DNA from: Dromaius novaehollandiae
Taxonomy: Eukaryota > Chordata > Aves > Casuariiformes > Dromaiidae
NCBI RefSeq assembly: GCF_036370855.1
Contig: NC_088099.1
Coordinates: forward strand, 31,888,501-31,952,500
Length of the DNA stretch: 64,000 nt
Direction of reading: 5' to 3'
The notes beneath the pieces were generated by a model. The model ran no database searches, was not told the origin of the DNA, and saw nothing but the letters and a program-made list of their open reading frames with translations. Positions 39,880 to 54,380 of the stretch are shown here, one piece after another. A program made the translations under genes and the position numbers. Numbering within the stretch: position 1 is the stretch's first letter; the number at the start of each line of letters is the position of its first letter.

Positions 39880-40400
39880 TTACTCCAGTGTGGGTAAAAA
39901 TGGCCAATCATAGATGTTTGACATTAAAAATATTAATGGTAAGGCACATACGTGTAAAACATTAATTAAAATTATGCTGATTAACACAGCAACAGTCCTT
40001 CCTGAGAAATGACTGCATTAGCAAACAAATATTGAAGCTGCACAATTGTTGTATTGCTCTATGATACTATACTGTAAACAAATTTTAACTCATATCAACA
40101 TCTAAAAGCAAAGAGCCACATCTGTAAATATTTATTCATGTCACTAAATTTTAATAAAAAAATTGAGTAAGAATTACTCAGTTGACAACATCATAATATG
40201 CCCTAATAAATGCACATACAAAGAAATTATCTGGAAACTCTTGAAAGGAGAAGATTATTTTTGAAATGACAGCAAGTCACACATGGCCAAACTTTTGGCA
40301 AATAAATCCATAAATAGCTAATGAACCGATTAAGTGATTAACTGATTTCAATGCATCAAACACTAATTTCAGTGCCTACTTTCCTGCAACTCGTTTTAAG
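39880..40400. promoter_or_regulatory. Candidate conserved enhancer-like block
   Basis: About 520 bases with dense TTAATTAA/ATTA/TGATTAAC-type cores and no recognisable repeat, just downstream of the short CR1 tail. The call rests on composition only. Confidence 0.25.
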
Positions 40401-43400
40401 AACACTATCCAAAAGGAAGGAAGGAAGTTGAAGCTTTTTTTTAAAGCTTTTGGGCATGAAAAATGACACTCAAAGTGACCAAAAAAACCCCATATTTTCA
40501 TTGTTTTTCAAAACAAAATTATAGAACAAAATCCCATAAAGTATAGCTAGAAGGCTTAAAAAACAAAAAAGATCCTGAACTTTGTCCCTGCTTAAGTAGC
40601 AGGTAAACCTTCTCTGTGATTTCAAGAGAGGCTGAACTGAGCTATGGTGGAGCAAACTTTCTAAAATTCCACCTTTTGTTACCAATTTTAAAAACTTAAT
40701 CAAATGGACTGTAGTAAGAAATAGTTTTCCCTCCTTCATTTACAACCCTGTCTTAGAATTCCAGTTCCTGTCCCTCTACAGAAACAGATGCAATATCTGC
40801 CAAGGGAAAAGTACTCTGCAGAAACAAGGCACCAAAGTTTTCTCTGGAGTCTCCTGTTGGGTTTGTACCCCTAAAAGGAAACAGAGATTTTATCCTGCTG
40901 GTCCCCAGCTTGACAAACTGAGCCCTTTGATCTGCTGGGTATCTTGTGACCACATTTACTCAGGGGTTCTTTGTGGCTTTCTCCTACCATTTTTCCAGCA
41001 CAGTCAGCAGAATTATTTTCATCAGTCAAATTTGCTATCAGGCTATTGGCCTAACAAGTTAAAACAAAAGTTCATGCATTGCAGGTTGTTGAAGCAGGAC
41101 TTTTCACCTCTGCTCTATACTTCTATACAGGTCTCCAGATGATTTGCAGATGAGAATGGGAGCACTATGGCTGGCCAGCTTTTATCCATGACCAGCAAGG
41201 GACTCAAGGCTGGAGATAACCTTGCATGTAAACAACGGAGCTACATCACAAGGCCATGTAGTTCATGCTCTGAAAAAAAAAGCACCACCTCAATTTTAAA
41301 GCTTACAATAACAAAAATATCTTTAAAATTTATCAAGGACTGAGGGCAGACAAATTACTTGCAAAGGCCTTAAACAGTTTTGTTTTACATTTCACAGTAT
41401 TAAGTTTAATTTCTATTTCTGTTTTATGCTGAATACAAAGTTCCTTTAAGCACCAAGTCTAAAAAAGGCAGCCCACTACATACTTGTGGCAGCCTTGCCC
41501 ACAGCCCTCACCGCAGACTGCTGGCGATCACCACATACCCTGTGCTGCTGACATTGCTTCTCATGGGAGAAAGGGCTGATAGCAGGGAAACAATTAAGCA
41601 CACTGTGGTTTAGGTAACGATCAACCGGCGAGATGCGGCTGCCACTTAGCTATTACATACTCCAGCAGAGGTAAAGCAGACTGGTAGAGCAGTGTAGGGG
41701 TTTTTTTGTATTTTTGCCCATCGGGTTTCACAGCCTCTTTACATGCCTTTCCCCCTCCTCTGTGAAAATGTTCTTTCTGTTCCAGTTAGCCTTATTAACT
41801 TAAACCCACCTAGAAAGCAATTTCCTAGACAATTTTTCTGTTTCTATGTGTTAACTTATTTCTCTGTTTATTTCACTTTGCTGTATCTTCATTTCATTCA
41901 ATACATGTAAGAATGGTATATATGAAAAACAATGCAGAAAAGAACCCTGGAGGAAATATTGTTAGGGGACTACAAAAACAAACATAATATATGTATGTCA
42001 AGCAAAAGAAATATAACTAAAGTACCTATGCAAAGGACAAAATGAAGAGTTATTCTGATCCTTTAATTAAATCTTGGCCAAAATAGTTTTTTCGAGTAGC
42101 ATTATTTAATTCATAGGTCCATGTATAAGAAATTCAAGGGTCCAGCTATCACTTGTAAAAACATTACTTGGTGTATTCATGCATGACTATGTAAAGTAAG
42201 CAAGAGTCAACGTTATGGTAAAGAAAAGAACACCAGCAAATGGAAGTCATACTCAGTTTAAGTAAATATTTTGCTACTTCATAAAAGCCAAATCCATGTA
42301 TTTTCTCAGCCTTGCTTTAAGGGTTATTGGGAAGTTATCCTGCTGTTTTAGTCTGCTTTACATAAAATTACGCAAAAAGTTTGTGTTCACATAACACTGA
42401 ATGAATTAAGTGCTTTTTGCATTTTACAAGTTGTTTGTGACTAACATTTTAGCTCTCTCAAAAAGGTGAAGAACAAATACAATCAGCCAATGTCTTTGTG
42501 CATGGCCTATGAGCATGGCCCATCCTCTGCAGAGACAAATTTCACCGATCTCGGTCAGCAAGCTGTAATGGCATGTGGTAAAACTATGATATGCACCAAA
42601 AGCTTACAGTCTCATTAATTTGTAGCAAAATACAACAGACTATGCTCTCTGAAAAACAGCAATTTTGATATCCCACACAACATTTGGATGGCTTCTCTTT
42701 CTGACCTTGATGTTTCACATCCAGTCCCTGCACACCATTTTCCCCCTTTTCCCTAAATTCTAAACATTTACCCTACTTTTACTTCTTCTGCGCTTCAGTA
42801 GTGACAGTTTCTTCCTTTACACTCCTACATACGGTATGCAGAAGCTGTTAAGCAGAATTAGTCCACACTCCTCCTTCAAATCAGTCACCATTGGCTAAAA
42901 ATTTTTCAGCAGAATATCATATCCAAGAATCCAACTGACTTCACAGTTGCAAAAGCTCAAGAGAAGCCAGACTATTAAATGAAACAGAGAAGGGAAGTGT
43001 TTGTATCTGATATTCCAACATGCTTTTCTTTTGATTGAAAAAAAAAAACCTAATAAATTATCATTATAAACTGGATGGCTAGATTCAGAGCTGGGTTTTC
43101 TGTCACTCCTGCAAACACCATTTGGCAGTCAGGGTGAAGAAAGGTTTTACAGAGGATGGAGGCTATGCACACCCTCCAATGGCCACAAGGAGTGTTTGCT
43201 AGGGGAGGACTGATGCCAAGTGGCTTCAGGAGGAAGGGGCATGAACCAGCATTTGGAAGATGGGCTGCCTGCACTCAGCATATACTTCTTATGCTGTTTT
43301 CAGTGACCGTAAGGGCACAATCTGAGGGCAAGTGACAACACAAACATTGTCTGGTATCACCTGGCTGTCTGGCTCTGCACAATGCAAAGATCCAGGGTAG

Positions 43401-45361
43401 TTCAAAGGGACAATATCAACAAGAGTGGTCTCCTAGACCTTCACCTAAATAAGGAAAAAGATTCCTTATTTACCCTAAGCATAAAGCTACTCTTCAAATT
43501 CCATGACAAGTCTTTACTACAAGTTCCCCTTTACCATTCAAAGCTAGCAGATATGAACTTGAAAATGAACATGCTAAATTACTTAGAAAAATAAAACCAT
43601 GTAGTTTTCATAGATCAAGCGAGGTACAAACATCAATATAAGCAATTCCCCCCACAAAAGACAAAATCATAGCCTGATAATTCTTTCAGATGCAGTCCAC
43701 TAAAATTTCATTTAATAGTGAACAGGAACAACTGGTTTTAAAGTGACAATCTAACCTCAAAGTGCTATTTTTAAAAAATGAAATAAAAACACTGGAAGAG
43801 ATACCAGGAAGAAAAAAAGTGACATTGGAAAACTGACAGATTCTGGAAGATGAATAATTCAAGGCTGAATGTCCCTCCTTCACCATTTGTTAGGACCACA
43901 TGGCAAGAGGAGAAAACCAAGATGTGCAGTATCTGAAACCCAGGTCAAAGAACAGAAGAAACTGGTGGATAATAAAGAAATCATCTATTTTGTAAGTGCT
44001 GATTTACTGAGTAACTTCAAGCCTGGAAGCATGTTACCCCTTCTTGCAGAGAGACTGAAAAAGATCAACTTGCCTAGTTTACATACAGGGGCAGTAAAAC
44101 ATCCGGAGTGTAGGATCCACATGGAAAATAAGCTTAATCCCAGGCGATGATGTAGGAAGAAGAACCTCTGTGGGACACCTTTAATTTTCTCCTCCACATT
44201 AGGAGGAGGATGGTGCAATTCCAGGAAGAAGCAGTCACAATTTCTCCCTCCATACTTTGTTTTTTCACCGCTCACTTCTGCATTTTCTGCCCTCCTGAGA
44301 TGGGTATTCACACCTACTGGAAGCTCCTAAGTCACGTGGGGATGTATGTCACAAAAACTGCTCTTCTACACAAAACTCCTGCAAATGCAGTGGACATCCC
44401 ACCACGATTTCTTTCTTTACATGGATTTCCCCAGGCGGTAAGGATGCTGCCTTTGGTGGTTTCGCTACCCCCCATTTCAGCACCTCTCCAATTCTGCACA
44501 CTTCTGACTCTTTCTCACGTGTATTAGAAAGCAGCACAGAGCATCTTCTTACCTCCTTTGCACCTACTGTGAAGCCCAATAGATGCATAACAAAACAGAT
44601 AAACGATAAGAAAGAATTAGTTTAATTACAGCAGCTCCTCCCTTCCTCCCCCTCCCCCCACCCCGTAAAAAAGCTTCCCTGTGGAATTCAGATCCACCAG
44701 GAATGCTGTAAACGCTTCTTGTTAGCTCCTTGTACAAGCTGGGATCAGAATGGACTAGGATCACATGCAACTATCCAGTGAAGCAAAGGAATGAGTCATC
44801 AGTCTGCAAGCTGAACAACAGACCACATTGTAAATTCAGACCAAGGTAAGCACAGTAATGAATGAAATGCCAGTTTCTAAATTACACCTCTGGAGAAAGC
44901 AGTCTAGCAAGGCAACTTGTAAACATACCTACCTAGCCTAGCACTAAAAAGTGTTCAGGGAATCCACTGAGGCATTTAGAGAAAAACTCCATGGAATTTA
45001 AGGGGGAACAGATCTCACTGAAAAATGTCCAAAACAGCTCTAGGAATTCAATTACAGGAATATAGATCTCTGTAACTTTCTTGCTCTAGTCTTGTGTCCT
45101 ATGCTCTTACAGGTTGGCATAAATATTACAGATTAGGAAAATGTCATTTTCTAATAAACTAAGTACTTTAAACTAATTTAGGGAGAATTCTATTAGTTTT
45201 GTCCCTAATAAGATCAGCGCAATTTTCCCCATAAAGGGGAAAAAAGACAATAATGGAAATGCTCTCTCCTTTTGGATTCAAGCATTTTCTTCCCTGACTA
45301 AACAAAGATAACATGCTCTCATAAAATGTGAATATTTCCCACCAACCTAATTGACAAAATA
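40401..45361. other. LRRC3B: Intron interior, nothing recognised
   Basis: AT-rich intronic sequence without a recognisable repeat, exon or RNA gene. Open frames are short and chance-like. Confidence 0.5.
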
Positions 45362-45460
45362 AGGCTCAAATTCTGTTTGCAGTTTCATTGGTCTAAATGC
45401 AAGTAATCTAGGTAATAACTTCAGATTTCTATCAAAGCAACAGAAAGCAAAACATGTCCC
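45362..45460. repeat. Fossil palindromic repeat (same group)
   Basis: Left end GGCTCAAATTCTGTTTGCAG leads into TTTCATTGGTCTAAATGCAA. The right part has TCAGATTTCTATCAAAGCAA, then AGAAAGCAAAACATGTCCC. This is the order of the amniote element GGCCAAATTCTGCTCTCAG, TTACACTGGTGTAAATCC, and their inverted copies. No coding capacity. Confidence 0.6.
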
Positions 45461-46107
45461 AAAAGATTTACACTCTGATTACTGACAATAAGCTCAGATA
45501 ACACAGCCCCATCTGCTCAATATTACACCAAGAAAGAGGTGGGCAGGCTCAGAGAAAGTTGCACATAGTGGTTTCACTCCTATTCACAATTTACCCCTAC
45601 TGTTTCACTCACCCACTCCCTCTTCACCAAAGCATGAAATGGCAGTTGCTTAGATTTACGCTGTTCAATATTCAACTACTGCCATCACAAATTACTAAGT
45701 AAATTAACAAAATGCCACCGTTCCACATAATAGCTCCCAGACATCATGCTAGCCAAATGTATATTCAGATGTTTCACTGGCCTCTCAAATTCTTCTGCCC
45801 TCTCACCACATCAAGCATACTTCTCCCTCAAATCCTCACCTGCACCTACAACTCTCTGAGCACTGCATCCCATGAATTACCCCTTCAGCTACTGCATGCT
45901 ACAGATCATGGTTACCACTTTCGTATGAACCCTATCTGCAGCAAATGCAAAGTTGTCTGAGCTAGCTTAGCCCTCAGTGAGAGACGGAAAGAAGTGGGAA
46001 GAAAGAAGGCCTGCGAATAGGGCCTTTTAGCTCAGTTCTTACGAAAACTTCTCCACCTGGTGACTGCTGGCTAAGGAGCAAGATTCATAAGTTTAATTTA
46101 GATGGCA

Positions 46108-46138
46108 CTGTGCTAACTAGCCCTTTATTTTAGCACAG
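46108..46138. other. Short hairpin
   Basis: CTGTGCTAA and TTAGCACAG form a perfect 9-bp stem around a 13-base loop. Nothing else links it to a known RNA. Confidence 0.5.
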
Positions 46139-48409
46139 ATGTGCTGCAACACAAAACCTGGGTAGGGTGAACAAGCTCAAAGGGCATGGCTGAGAAGGGT
46201 GAGGGGCTCATCAAGAAAAACAATACTGAAGATACATTAACGGGAAGAGCGCTCAAAATGGGGCAGCATAGGACGGTACATCATTTAGGGACTTCCAATA
46301 TGCACCAGCATGTCCTAAAGAGGGAATATTTCTAAACTTTTGTATTGATACTTCCAAGCCTATGTTTCAATAGATTAATAGGGAGATAAATCTGAAGGAT
46401 ATAAAAACTACTTCCCTTCCCCTCCTATTTGGACCTGCTTCTTCACTTACTTCTTCTCTTTTCCAGTTTGCTCAAATTCCATCTCTGTTTCATGGCTTCT
46501 AATTAACTTGCTCCTCACTGCAAGTATTTGTAGTACAACCAACTGGGAGAGGAAAAAGCACAGGGACACGTGATGAATACAAGGAACAAACGATGGCTAT
46601 GAGAAAGGCCCACTCTAGGCGCCAGACTACATAACTTCTGGGCAGGATGGAAAGGCATTAGGGTATTTCTCCTTCTTGTTCACCTCCTTCTGGCAGCATG
46701 AAAACACAATAGGCTGTGAAATATTGTTTTCCCACCAGATTGCAGCCATGCCACACCTATCCTACAGGGACCTAGAGCATCCCTGCCACATACACAATTA
46801 AATTCTGTCAAGGCACAACTGACAGAGCACGTGGCACACTTGAATTTAGCATTAGCAAAACACCAATAGCTGCTGGACAGACTTGGATTAAATTCTACTC
46901 CAAAAGTATGTTCACTATCCTAGAAATAAAGCAGCAGCAGTGAATAATAATTATTAATTGTTCAGCTCTGAATATTTTCAAATCTATACAGACTGACTTG
47001 GAAGGACAGCTCCTCTTCTACAATAGGAACTCCAAAAAGAAGCTTTTTTGTGAAGAGGACAACCATTTAAGATTGTAGACATTAGCTCTACATTTCCTTT
47101 TAAACTGTTCAGACTTTGGAAGCAGAAGAAATTAAATCTCAGTACATAAAACTGCAACTCAAATGTTAGCAGCAGCCCAGCAAAACCCTCTTGCACACGT
47201 TCTTGTGAGTTAAAAAACAGATCTACTATGAGGCACAGCATGTACCTCATGGCAACAGTGCAGATTTATGCTTCTGTTCCCTGGGAAATCACGGCTATGT
47301 AAAATGATACGACTAGCTTTACAGGTCAAGGTAAAATCTATTGCCCCGAAACAGACCGAAAATGGAAAACTGATCTAGCAGTCTAAATGCACAGTGCTAT
47401 CAGAAGGGCTTGAAAGGTAGCATACACCATAGCTGATTCTTACAGTTAAAATGGCACAGTCGATCCCTTTCCTTGCATACTCCCCCATTTGACAACTTTT
47501 TTTTTTGCTTTACATTTTTCTTGCTTTTCAGCCTTTTGGAAACCTCACACAAGATGGGAAAAGATATCACATTTCCCGTGGAACAAAACTGGCTTACGAC
47601 ACATCGTTTAATTCCAAAAATACCTAATTTATTAATTTGACACTACTCCTGTCATCAAGACTTTAATTTCTAATACCATCTTTTCCAGATACACTTAAAA
47701 TTTTTTTCTGCTTCAGCCATCTAATTTATATGGCTTTAAGATTCTTCCTGCTCACCTCAAAGTCTTTCACATGTGAGACTCCTGAAACGCTGGGGTAAAG
47801 TTTGTGCGAGTCTCTTGTTTAATATACCATGTTCTCATCCTAGTAAGTAACTATTAGTGAGCTGCCTTTCTAATCCAACACCTTGCATTTTTTTTCCTAT
47901 CTTGTCTTGACTTCTTTTTCCCTTTGTTTGCTGTGCACTCATTTTTCCGCCACCCTCACATTTGTTACTTTTTCCTTTTACCTTGTTTCTGCTTTCTGGA
48001 TTTCTGTGCCCCTCCTCCTCTTTACCACCAGGCTATTATGCACGCTGCAAGGTACTGAAAATCTTAGGAAAGATGACAGCAATGATTCTATACAATATTC
48101 TCCAAGTCCAGGAGTTTGGACCTGCAACTGTTTGGGCAAGTGCCTAAAACAAAAATGGGGCATTTTCTGTAAGAGATGTGCTTCTACAAGTGTATAAACT
48201 CTATGCCCTCCTACCTTCTCGAGAATTAGAGCTGTTTTGCTCTTCATGTAAACAGGTAAGGATAGAGGGAGGTAGAACACCTGGATACAATGAAATGCTT
48301 TACAAAATCTTCTGGGGGACATCCCCAGATTTCCACTGGTCAGAGAACTGTGAGATCCAGCGGCTTGCAGGACTGTGGCCTTCCCAGTGAATTTTAGGAG
48401 TTGCACACC

Positions 48410-48585
48410 AACTCAGGTAAGTTAGACATTTTATCTTCACAACAGCCCTTACTGCATCAAATATTATGTATATCTTACAGAAGGCAGAAGAATTATTTGC
48501 AGAGCTAGTATGAAAATGCAACAATCCCTTGTTTTCTGCTTCCCATAATCCTGAGCTAACCATTCAGTGATCTAAGACTGGGAGA
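48410..48585 (-). mobile_element. MIR-type (CORE) SINE relic
   Basis: In reverse orientation the stretch follows MIR order: TTTATCTTCACAACAGCCCTT (near 48430), a TATTAT segment, TTACAGAAG, GAGCTAGTA, then the tRNA-like head TTTTCTGCTTCCCA and GAGCTAACCATTCAGTGATC. These match the reverse of the MIR consensus (ATCCTCACAACAACCC, TTTTACAGATGAGG, CAGCTAGTAAG, CTTCTGACTCCCA, GCTCTAACCACTA). Divergence is high, as expected for a fossil that old in a bird. Confidence 0.6.
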
Positions 48586-49879
48586 CAGCAGATCAGCAGG
48601 GACTGGAGACAGTGCTTCTGCTGTCAATGCCACCACAGGGAATATTGTCACATACTGACCTAGGACCTCTGTCTTTTCTTTATCTCCTTTATTATACATC
48701 TTTTTCTCACCCTGCATCCCCTAATTACACATATGCACAATCAAATGACCTGCTGCTATGTTTTTTCACAGAAAATCCAAAAGCCAAATTCCCTACTCTC
48801 AGAATTTGATGGTGCATATAATAATGGGATGGAAACCCAGAAAACAGAAAACCACTCAAAACTACAGGCTGCTGCCATCATCTTTCATCTCTAAATCAGC
48901 TCCAAATTAAAATATCAAAAGGAAAGAATGCTTCACAGAGATATAAATACTGGTCATTATTCTTCATGTCCTTCCATACACAGCCATTTGCACTTGTGAA
49001 AGACAATTACAAAACATTATGCTGACTCTATGCATCACCACATCAGAACAGTGGATGTAATATACCAACACATTCGCTTTGCACTGCTCTCTTTGACTAT
49101 ACAGGGACAGCGGGGAAGAATGCAAACCGATACTTGCAATTTTAAAAAAAATCCCTTTCCATAACTTAAAAAACCTCCTTTCCCATTCATTTTTGTTCAG
49201 TCTTAGAATTAACCTCTCTTCTCGGTCTCATCATCATAAATCAGAACACCACCATTCACTGTCACGAAGCTGCATATCCTGAAACACACGGGTGAAAAGC
49301 AAAGCTTTTTGGACCAGATCCTGTGGATGGACAATGGCTCCCCAGGGAAAGCAGCCCACTTGTGCTGTGTGAGAGGTCAGGGGGCACAGGATTGTACAGC
49401 AGTCTTGCGGTTTCTGGGTCCGAGTTCAGTAAAGGGAAAACAATGGCAGGTGCCCGTAGCCGCTGTGGGACATCTGTGGAGTCACTCCATGGCATTGCAT
49501 GTGTGGGTTGAGACCACTCTTACTTTTTCTTCCCACATGCTTGGGTAAGCAGCTCAACTAAATGCACACACCACTGGCATGGAGATTTTGCTTTGAATGA
49601 GCTCTTCATAGCGTATATATTGACCAATTCAACCAAAAAACACACACCAGTTCTGCCCATCACCTATGAATGAATTGAACTGAAGGCCCACAGCCCACTT
49701 TGAGAAAACGGCCTTGACTTGGGCAAGCAGCCCTAAAAGAAATACAAGGGAGGAAAAGCTGGAAGATGCGTCTCCATGGAGCCAAACAGACACTTCGTCA
49801 TGTCCTTCTCAATAACTATTGTTTTTTTCTGCTAAGTTTGCCTAATCCTTTGCAGAAGGGGGTATGGCAATACAATTTA

Positions 49880-50360
49880 TTAAACACAATTTATTAAAAA
49901 GAAAAAAAATTAAACAAATCCTTTTTGAAGATTAAACTGGTAAAGCTATAAAGCCTGAAATACTCTAAAAAAATTCAGATTATAGATTTTACCCAGAACT
50001 ACTTCATTACACACCTCATGTGTGCAAATTTATTACAAGAAAATGTTACCTAATTGAATTTATTATGCTTTGACTTTTTTGTTAACTTATTTAATTAAAA
50101 ACTTCTCTTGAATTATGTAATTTATTATAGCATGACCATTGTTAATGAAGCTCACAAAAGGTACTGTTGGATAAATCCATGCAAAGTAGATGAAGCATAA
50201 CACAAAGATGGATTATGTTTTCAGAATTCTGAGGCAAAAAGCCTGAAATAAATGCAAGTTGAGAGTGTCTGGAGCACAGGATGTATTCATTGTGATTATT
50301 TCAGACTACATGCTGATTGCAAATGATTAGCATAAACAGAAGTTGTTTTTGCAAATGCTT
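49880..50360. promoter_or_regulatory. Candidate conserved enhancer-like block
   Basis: AT-rich sequence, not low-complexity, with many homeodomain-like TAAT/ATTA cores. A POU/octamer-like stretch TGATTGCAAATGATTAGCAT lies at 50314-50333. Such composition is typical of conserved non-coding elements around developmental genes, but conservation itself cannot be seen here. Confidence 0.3.
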
Positions 50361-52473
50361 CTATTCTTGCTAGGAAATCCTTTGAATATAGGCAACAGAA
50401 TTAAAAACATAAAGACTGTACTACAGCATTATAACTTTTATACTATTCTTTGTTCTGCTCTGGACGTACCAGAAGAAATATAAATGAAAGTTCGTCTTTG
50501 GGCCTTTGGGCACCACTCTTATCTGTTAACATGCCAAAATATCTGGATGTAACATCAGTGTTCAAGAGCAAGCTTTTTGGCAGATATTCTCTCTCCCCTC
50601 CCAAAAGCACTCTTAGAACGCTTGACACTGTTATCCTCTGGAGTCTACATGGCTTGCAGCTAGAACCATCATTAGTAACAATAACATTCATAGTAATTAA
50701 CAGCTTTTAACATCCTTTCTCCTCCATTGACAACAGCAAATTGGACACATAAATAATTCACATGTAATTTCTATGCTTCCTATTCCCATTCCACATTAAG
50801 CATTGGCAAAAATTCACATACCACAAGCCATTCAGTTGGGGGGGAGGGGAGCCACAAAGGAGTCCTATTTCTGATCATTTTCCAAAAAATAAAAGCAGGT
50901 AAAAATGTCTGATGATGATACTGGAGATGTATATAAAACATCTCATTATATCCTCTGCTTCACTTCCTCACTTCTCACCATTTCCTTTGTTGTCTCAGTA
51001 GGATCACAATGCATGGAAACCAAGAAGAAAAGTAAATGTGGCTCTGGGCTGAGTTCTTTGAATGTATCTTCTGTCTGCTCAGATCTATTATTGTAACACA
51101 TTTTTTAAAGGAGAATTAAGACAGCTATTCAACCTATCCAGTTGTTTGTGGGCCAGCTGTATGAAGTATAGTACCTTCCGTGCTCCAGCGACGTCAGGAA
51201 GAGTCAAAGATGCTAACTGTTGAAAAGAGCATGGCTCTAGAGGTCGGTAGGATATTTGTGTATAGGCTCATCATTATTTTCTGTTGTTCTGCATTAAATA
51301 CAACATAAAAAGGTCATAGGGACCCTTCTATACAGAAACTCGCATCTCTACGTATGTTATTTTTCTGCCAATTACAGATAGCATGGCAGTAGTCTAAAAC
51401 AAGACTGGCCAGACTCCAGAACTTAACCCAATTGCATGAAGACTGCAGACATAAAAGCAGCTTCCTGTTATGTTCCTCCATCCGAGTGCTTGCTCGCTCT
51501 GTCTGCTGCTGTGATTAGCTACGACAGTTTTATCAACAAATTACCAACAGTTCAGCACGTCTCATATTCCATACTTGTTGCTCTGTTTCAATATTATCAA
51601 ACGGTATCATCAACTGCAGCACTGGTATGGTTTTAAAATAAAATGTACCAGAGCAAAAACAATAACCCTAACACTTACAGAGCGACTTTCAGTGGAGCGG
51701 ATCTCATGGGATTTTTAAGTCCTTCCAAGCCAATTGCATAATGCCACAGGTTCTCACAAAGCATAGTTGAGGGCAGAGTTTGTGTCACTGTATATATGAT
51801 TTCTTCTGTTCACTGCCAACTGCAAAGGGTCAAACACTGACAGAGCACAGAAGCAATTCTGCATAAAAACATTATAAGAAAAGCAAAGAACGATCTCTTG
51901 CCATGGCTGAGGGAATTCATCGCAAGCAGAATGCAACTGCTGGGGTCTGAAAAAGAGGGAACAAGCAAAATATAAGATACAATTGCTGTTTCCCCAACGC
52001 AGAATAGTATGGTTTCAACAGAAATTTTACAATACTTGGGGGGAAGAGTAGGGGGGAGGTGGGATTTACAGACACTACTGCAAATTCTGCTAATCCTTGC
52101 AAAAGGAATGTCCTTGAACAAGTGAAGCAAGATACCAATCTCACTGAACTATCTACATAGCAGCGTTCTGCAGGAATGAGATGTATTGTATGACTCTCAT
52201 TTTTATCATTTTGAGCAGAATCTTGTTTCAGTAGCCTGTCAGATGACAAGGGTAGATATAAATTCAATAGATTCAATACTGAACTCCTGGAAATAGTTAT
52301 TTCAAGTATTTTTATATCACAAGTAATGAACAATACCTCACTTCTCATTCAGACATATGCTGTGTCCAAATTAGTATGAATAATATCCATTCTGAAGATA
52401 TTTTCATTATGATTTTGCAAGAGTCTATCACAAAATGAGACAGCATGCACACTATGGACTTAAATCTACTATG

Positions 52474-52537
52474 GCTTACACCCACTTTAACTGAAGCAAC
52501 CTCAATGAACTCAGAATTACAGTTTTACCTCAAATCT
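52474..52537. repeat. Fossil palindromic repeat fragment
   Basis: GGCTTACACCCACTTTAACTG, AAGCAACCTCAATGAACTC and AGAATTACAGTTTTACCTC follow the order of the GTTACACTGGTGTAACTG, AGTAACTCCATTGACTTC, AGAATTACTCCTGATTTACA core known from turtle repeats. Confidence 0.45.
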
Positions 52538-54380
52538 TTAAACAGGAATAAAAAACAAAAACAAAAACTGGTGTTTCCAGAAAAAATAGCAACTTAATCA
52601 GTAATGGGAACACCTTTAACGAGTCCTGGGTGTTGTTCTCAGATTTGAACCTACACACATTCCCGTGGTTCCTTTTCCCCAGACGAATCCAGCTCCGTCC
52701 TTAAACAGATTGACTCATCCATCAGCTCTGGAGGGGAAAACGGAGGACTCATTCCAGGCACCTCCACTGAAAGTCTTTTGCTACCCTGCTCCCTGCAACT
52801 CTTACCCAAAAAAAGGCATTCAATTGATGCACCTCTGTGCATGAACAGTCCTCTGACACTTTAAAGAGAGAGAAAACATAACTTTCAAAAAGAAGCAACA
52901 ACAAAAAGGGAAGAGAGATAGTGAGACAAAAAGAAAACAGTAAAAAGGTTAGCGACTCCCAGCATTCTCAGTAGTATCCAAATATTTGCAAAGAAAATTA
53001 CACAAAGTTTACTTTTGACTAGCTCACTACACTGTTGTTAAAATAAAACATTTCTTCACTCTTATTGGGAAATGCAGAAGTGCTGTTCTTTTTTAAGTCT
53101 TTTGAAGACTTTTCTAAATTAGCACTTGAGAATACCCTGCCTTCTTATTCAGAACAATCACTTTCCCTTGAGGAAAGAAAGAAATACACCTCTCATTTCA
53201 GACCTCTTAGACTGTCTCACATCTTCTAAAACTATTTTTTTTTTTTTTGTGCCAACATTCAGCAAGAATGGACTTTGTTCTTTAAACATGACTTTGGTTC
53301 AGAGAAAAACTAGACCAAAAATTCACAAGTTCTGGGAAAAAAAAGACAAGTAAATTCCTGGCAAGTTAGAGATTTTAGACCCACACTGCACAACTGGCAC
53401 ATGGGACTCCACCATTATTCAGAAAACTGAAAGTTCATCTACCCACATTCCCCCAAACCGTTCACAAAGGGGAAAGACCTGAGCACTTTTTCTCAGGAAC
53501 CTGGTGAAGAAGGAGGGCTCCTGGAGCCCTGAATCAGAACTTTGAATCCCTCGTGCAAACTGTGGCAATTAAAAACATCTCCGACTCACCCTGCCAATAC
53601 TCATGTCAAATATTCAAGTGGCAGTATTTTAGAGTGCAGGAAGCATAGCTAAATTTGGCAACAGGAGGCACTGAAAATTGATTATCATTCCTGTTACACC
53701 CTGAACCAGCTATCCATCCTATAAGGAAACTCATCTTTTGCAGAAAAGCTCAACCTTTGACTCCAAAAAAATTTTTAGATGACCACTTCTCATCACTGCT
53801 CATAGCTGTGAGTCCTTCATGCAGACGCCCAGAGACAAAGCTCCTCTCCAAGAAGCTTCCCTGGGATTACGGCCTCCACAACTTGGCTTTTGTACCAGTG
53901 CCCATGTCTCAGCCCCAGCAAATCCCCAAATCCTGTGCATGCCCAAAATGCCAGTTTGCTCTGGGAGCAGGAAAATCTCTCCAACAGGGCCAGCAAGAAA
54001 GAAATTGCAGGCTTAGCACAGAAGCACATTAGTGTTAGCAGGATGGTTTACCTTTATACCTACCGGAGAGTTACAGCTCTTGCAGAAAGCATTTCAACAT
54101 TTCCTGACCTTCGCCTCCTCCCTCCCTCTAGAGACAAACCCTGCGTTTGGGCAGTTCGGTCAGGCCAAGCCGTCCTTTATGCCCTTCATTGCTTTAGCTG
54201 GGCCTTCTTATACAGGTGTTTGATCCAGTATGATCTGGTGTGTCCCTAACAGCTCTTTGCAAACAGCACTTCCCTCTCCTATCACCTCCAAACCTGATGG
54301 CTACAAGCCCAAATTGAGGAACACCAGTTCCTTCCCTCCAGTGAGTTACGGTGGACAGAGTTTGGATTTTTCTATTTGTG

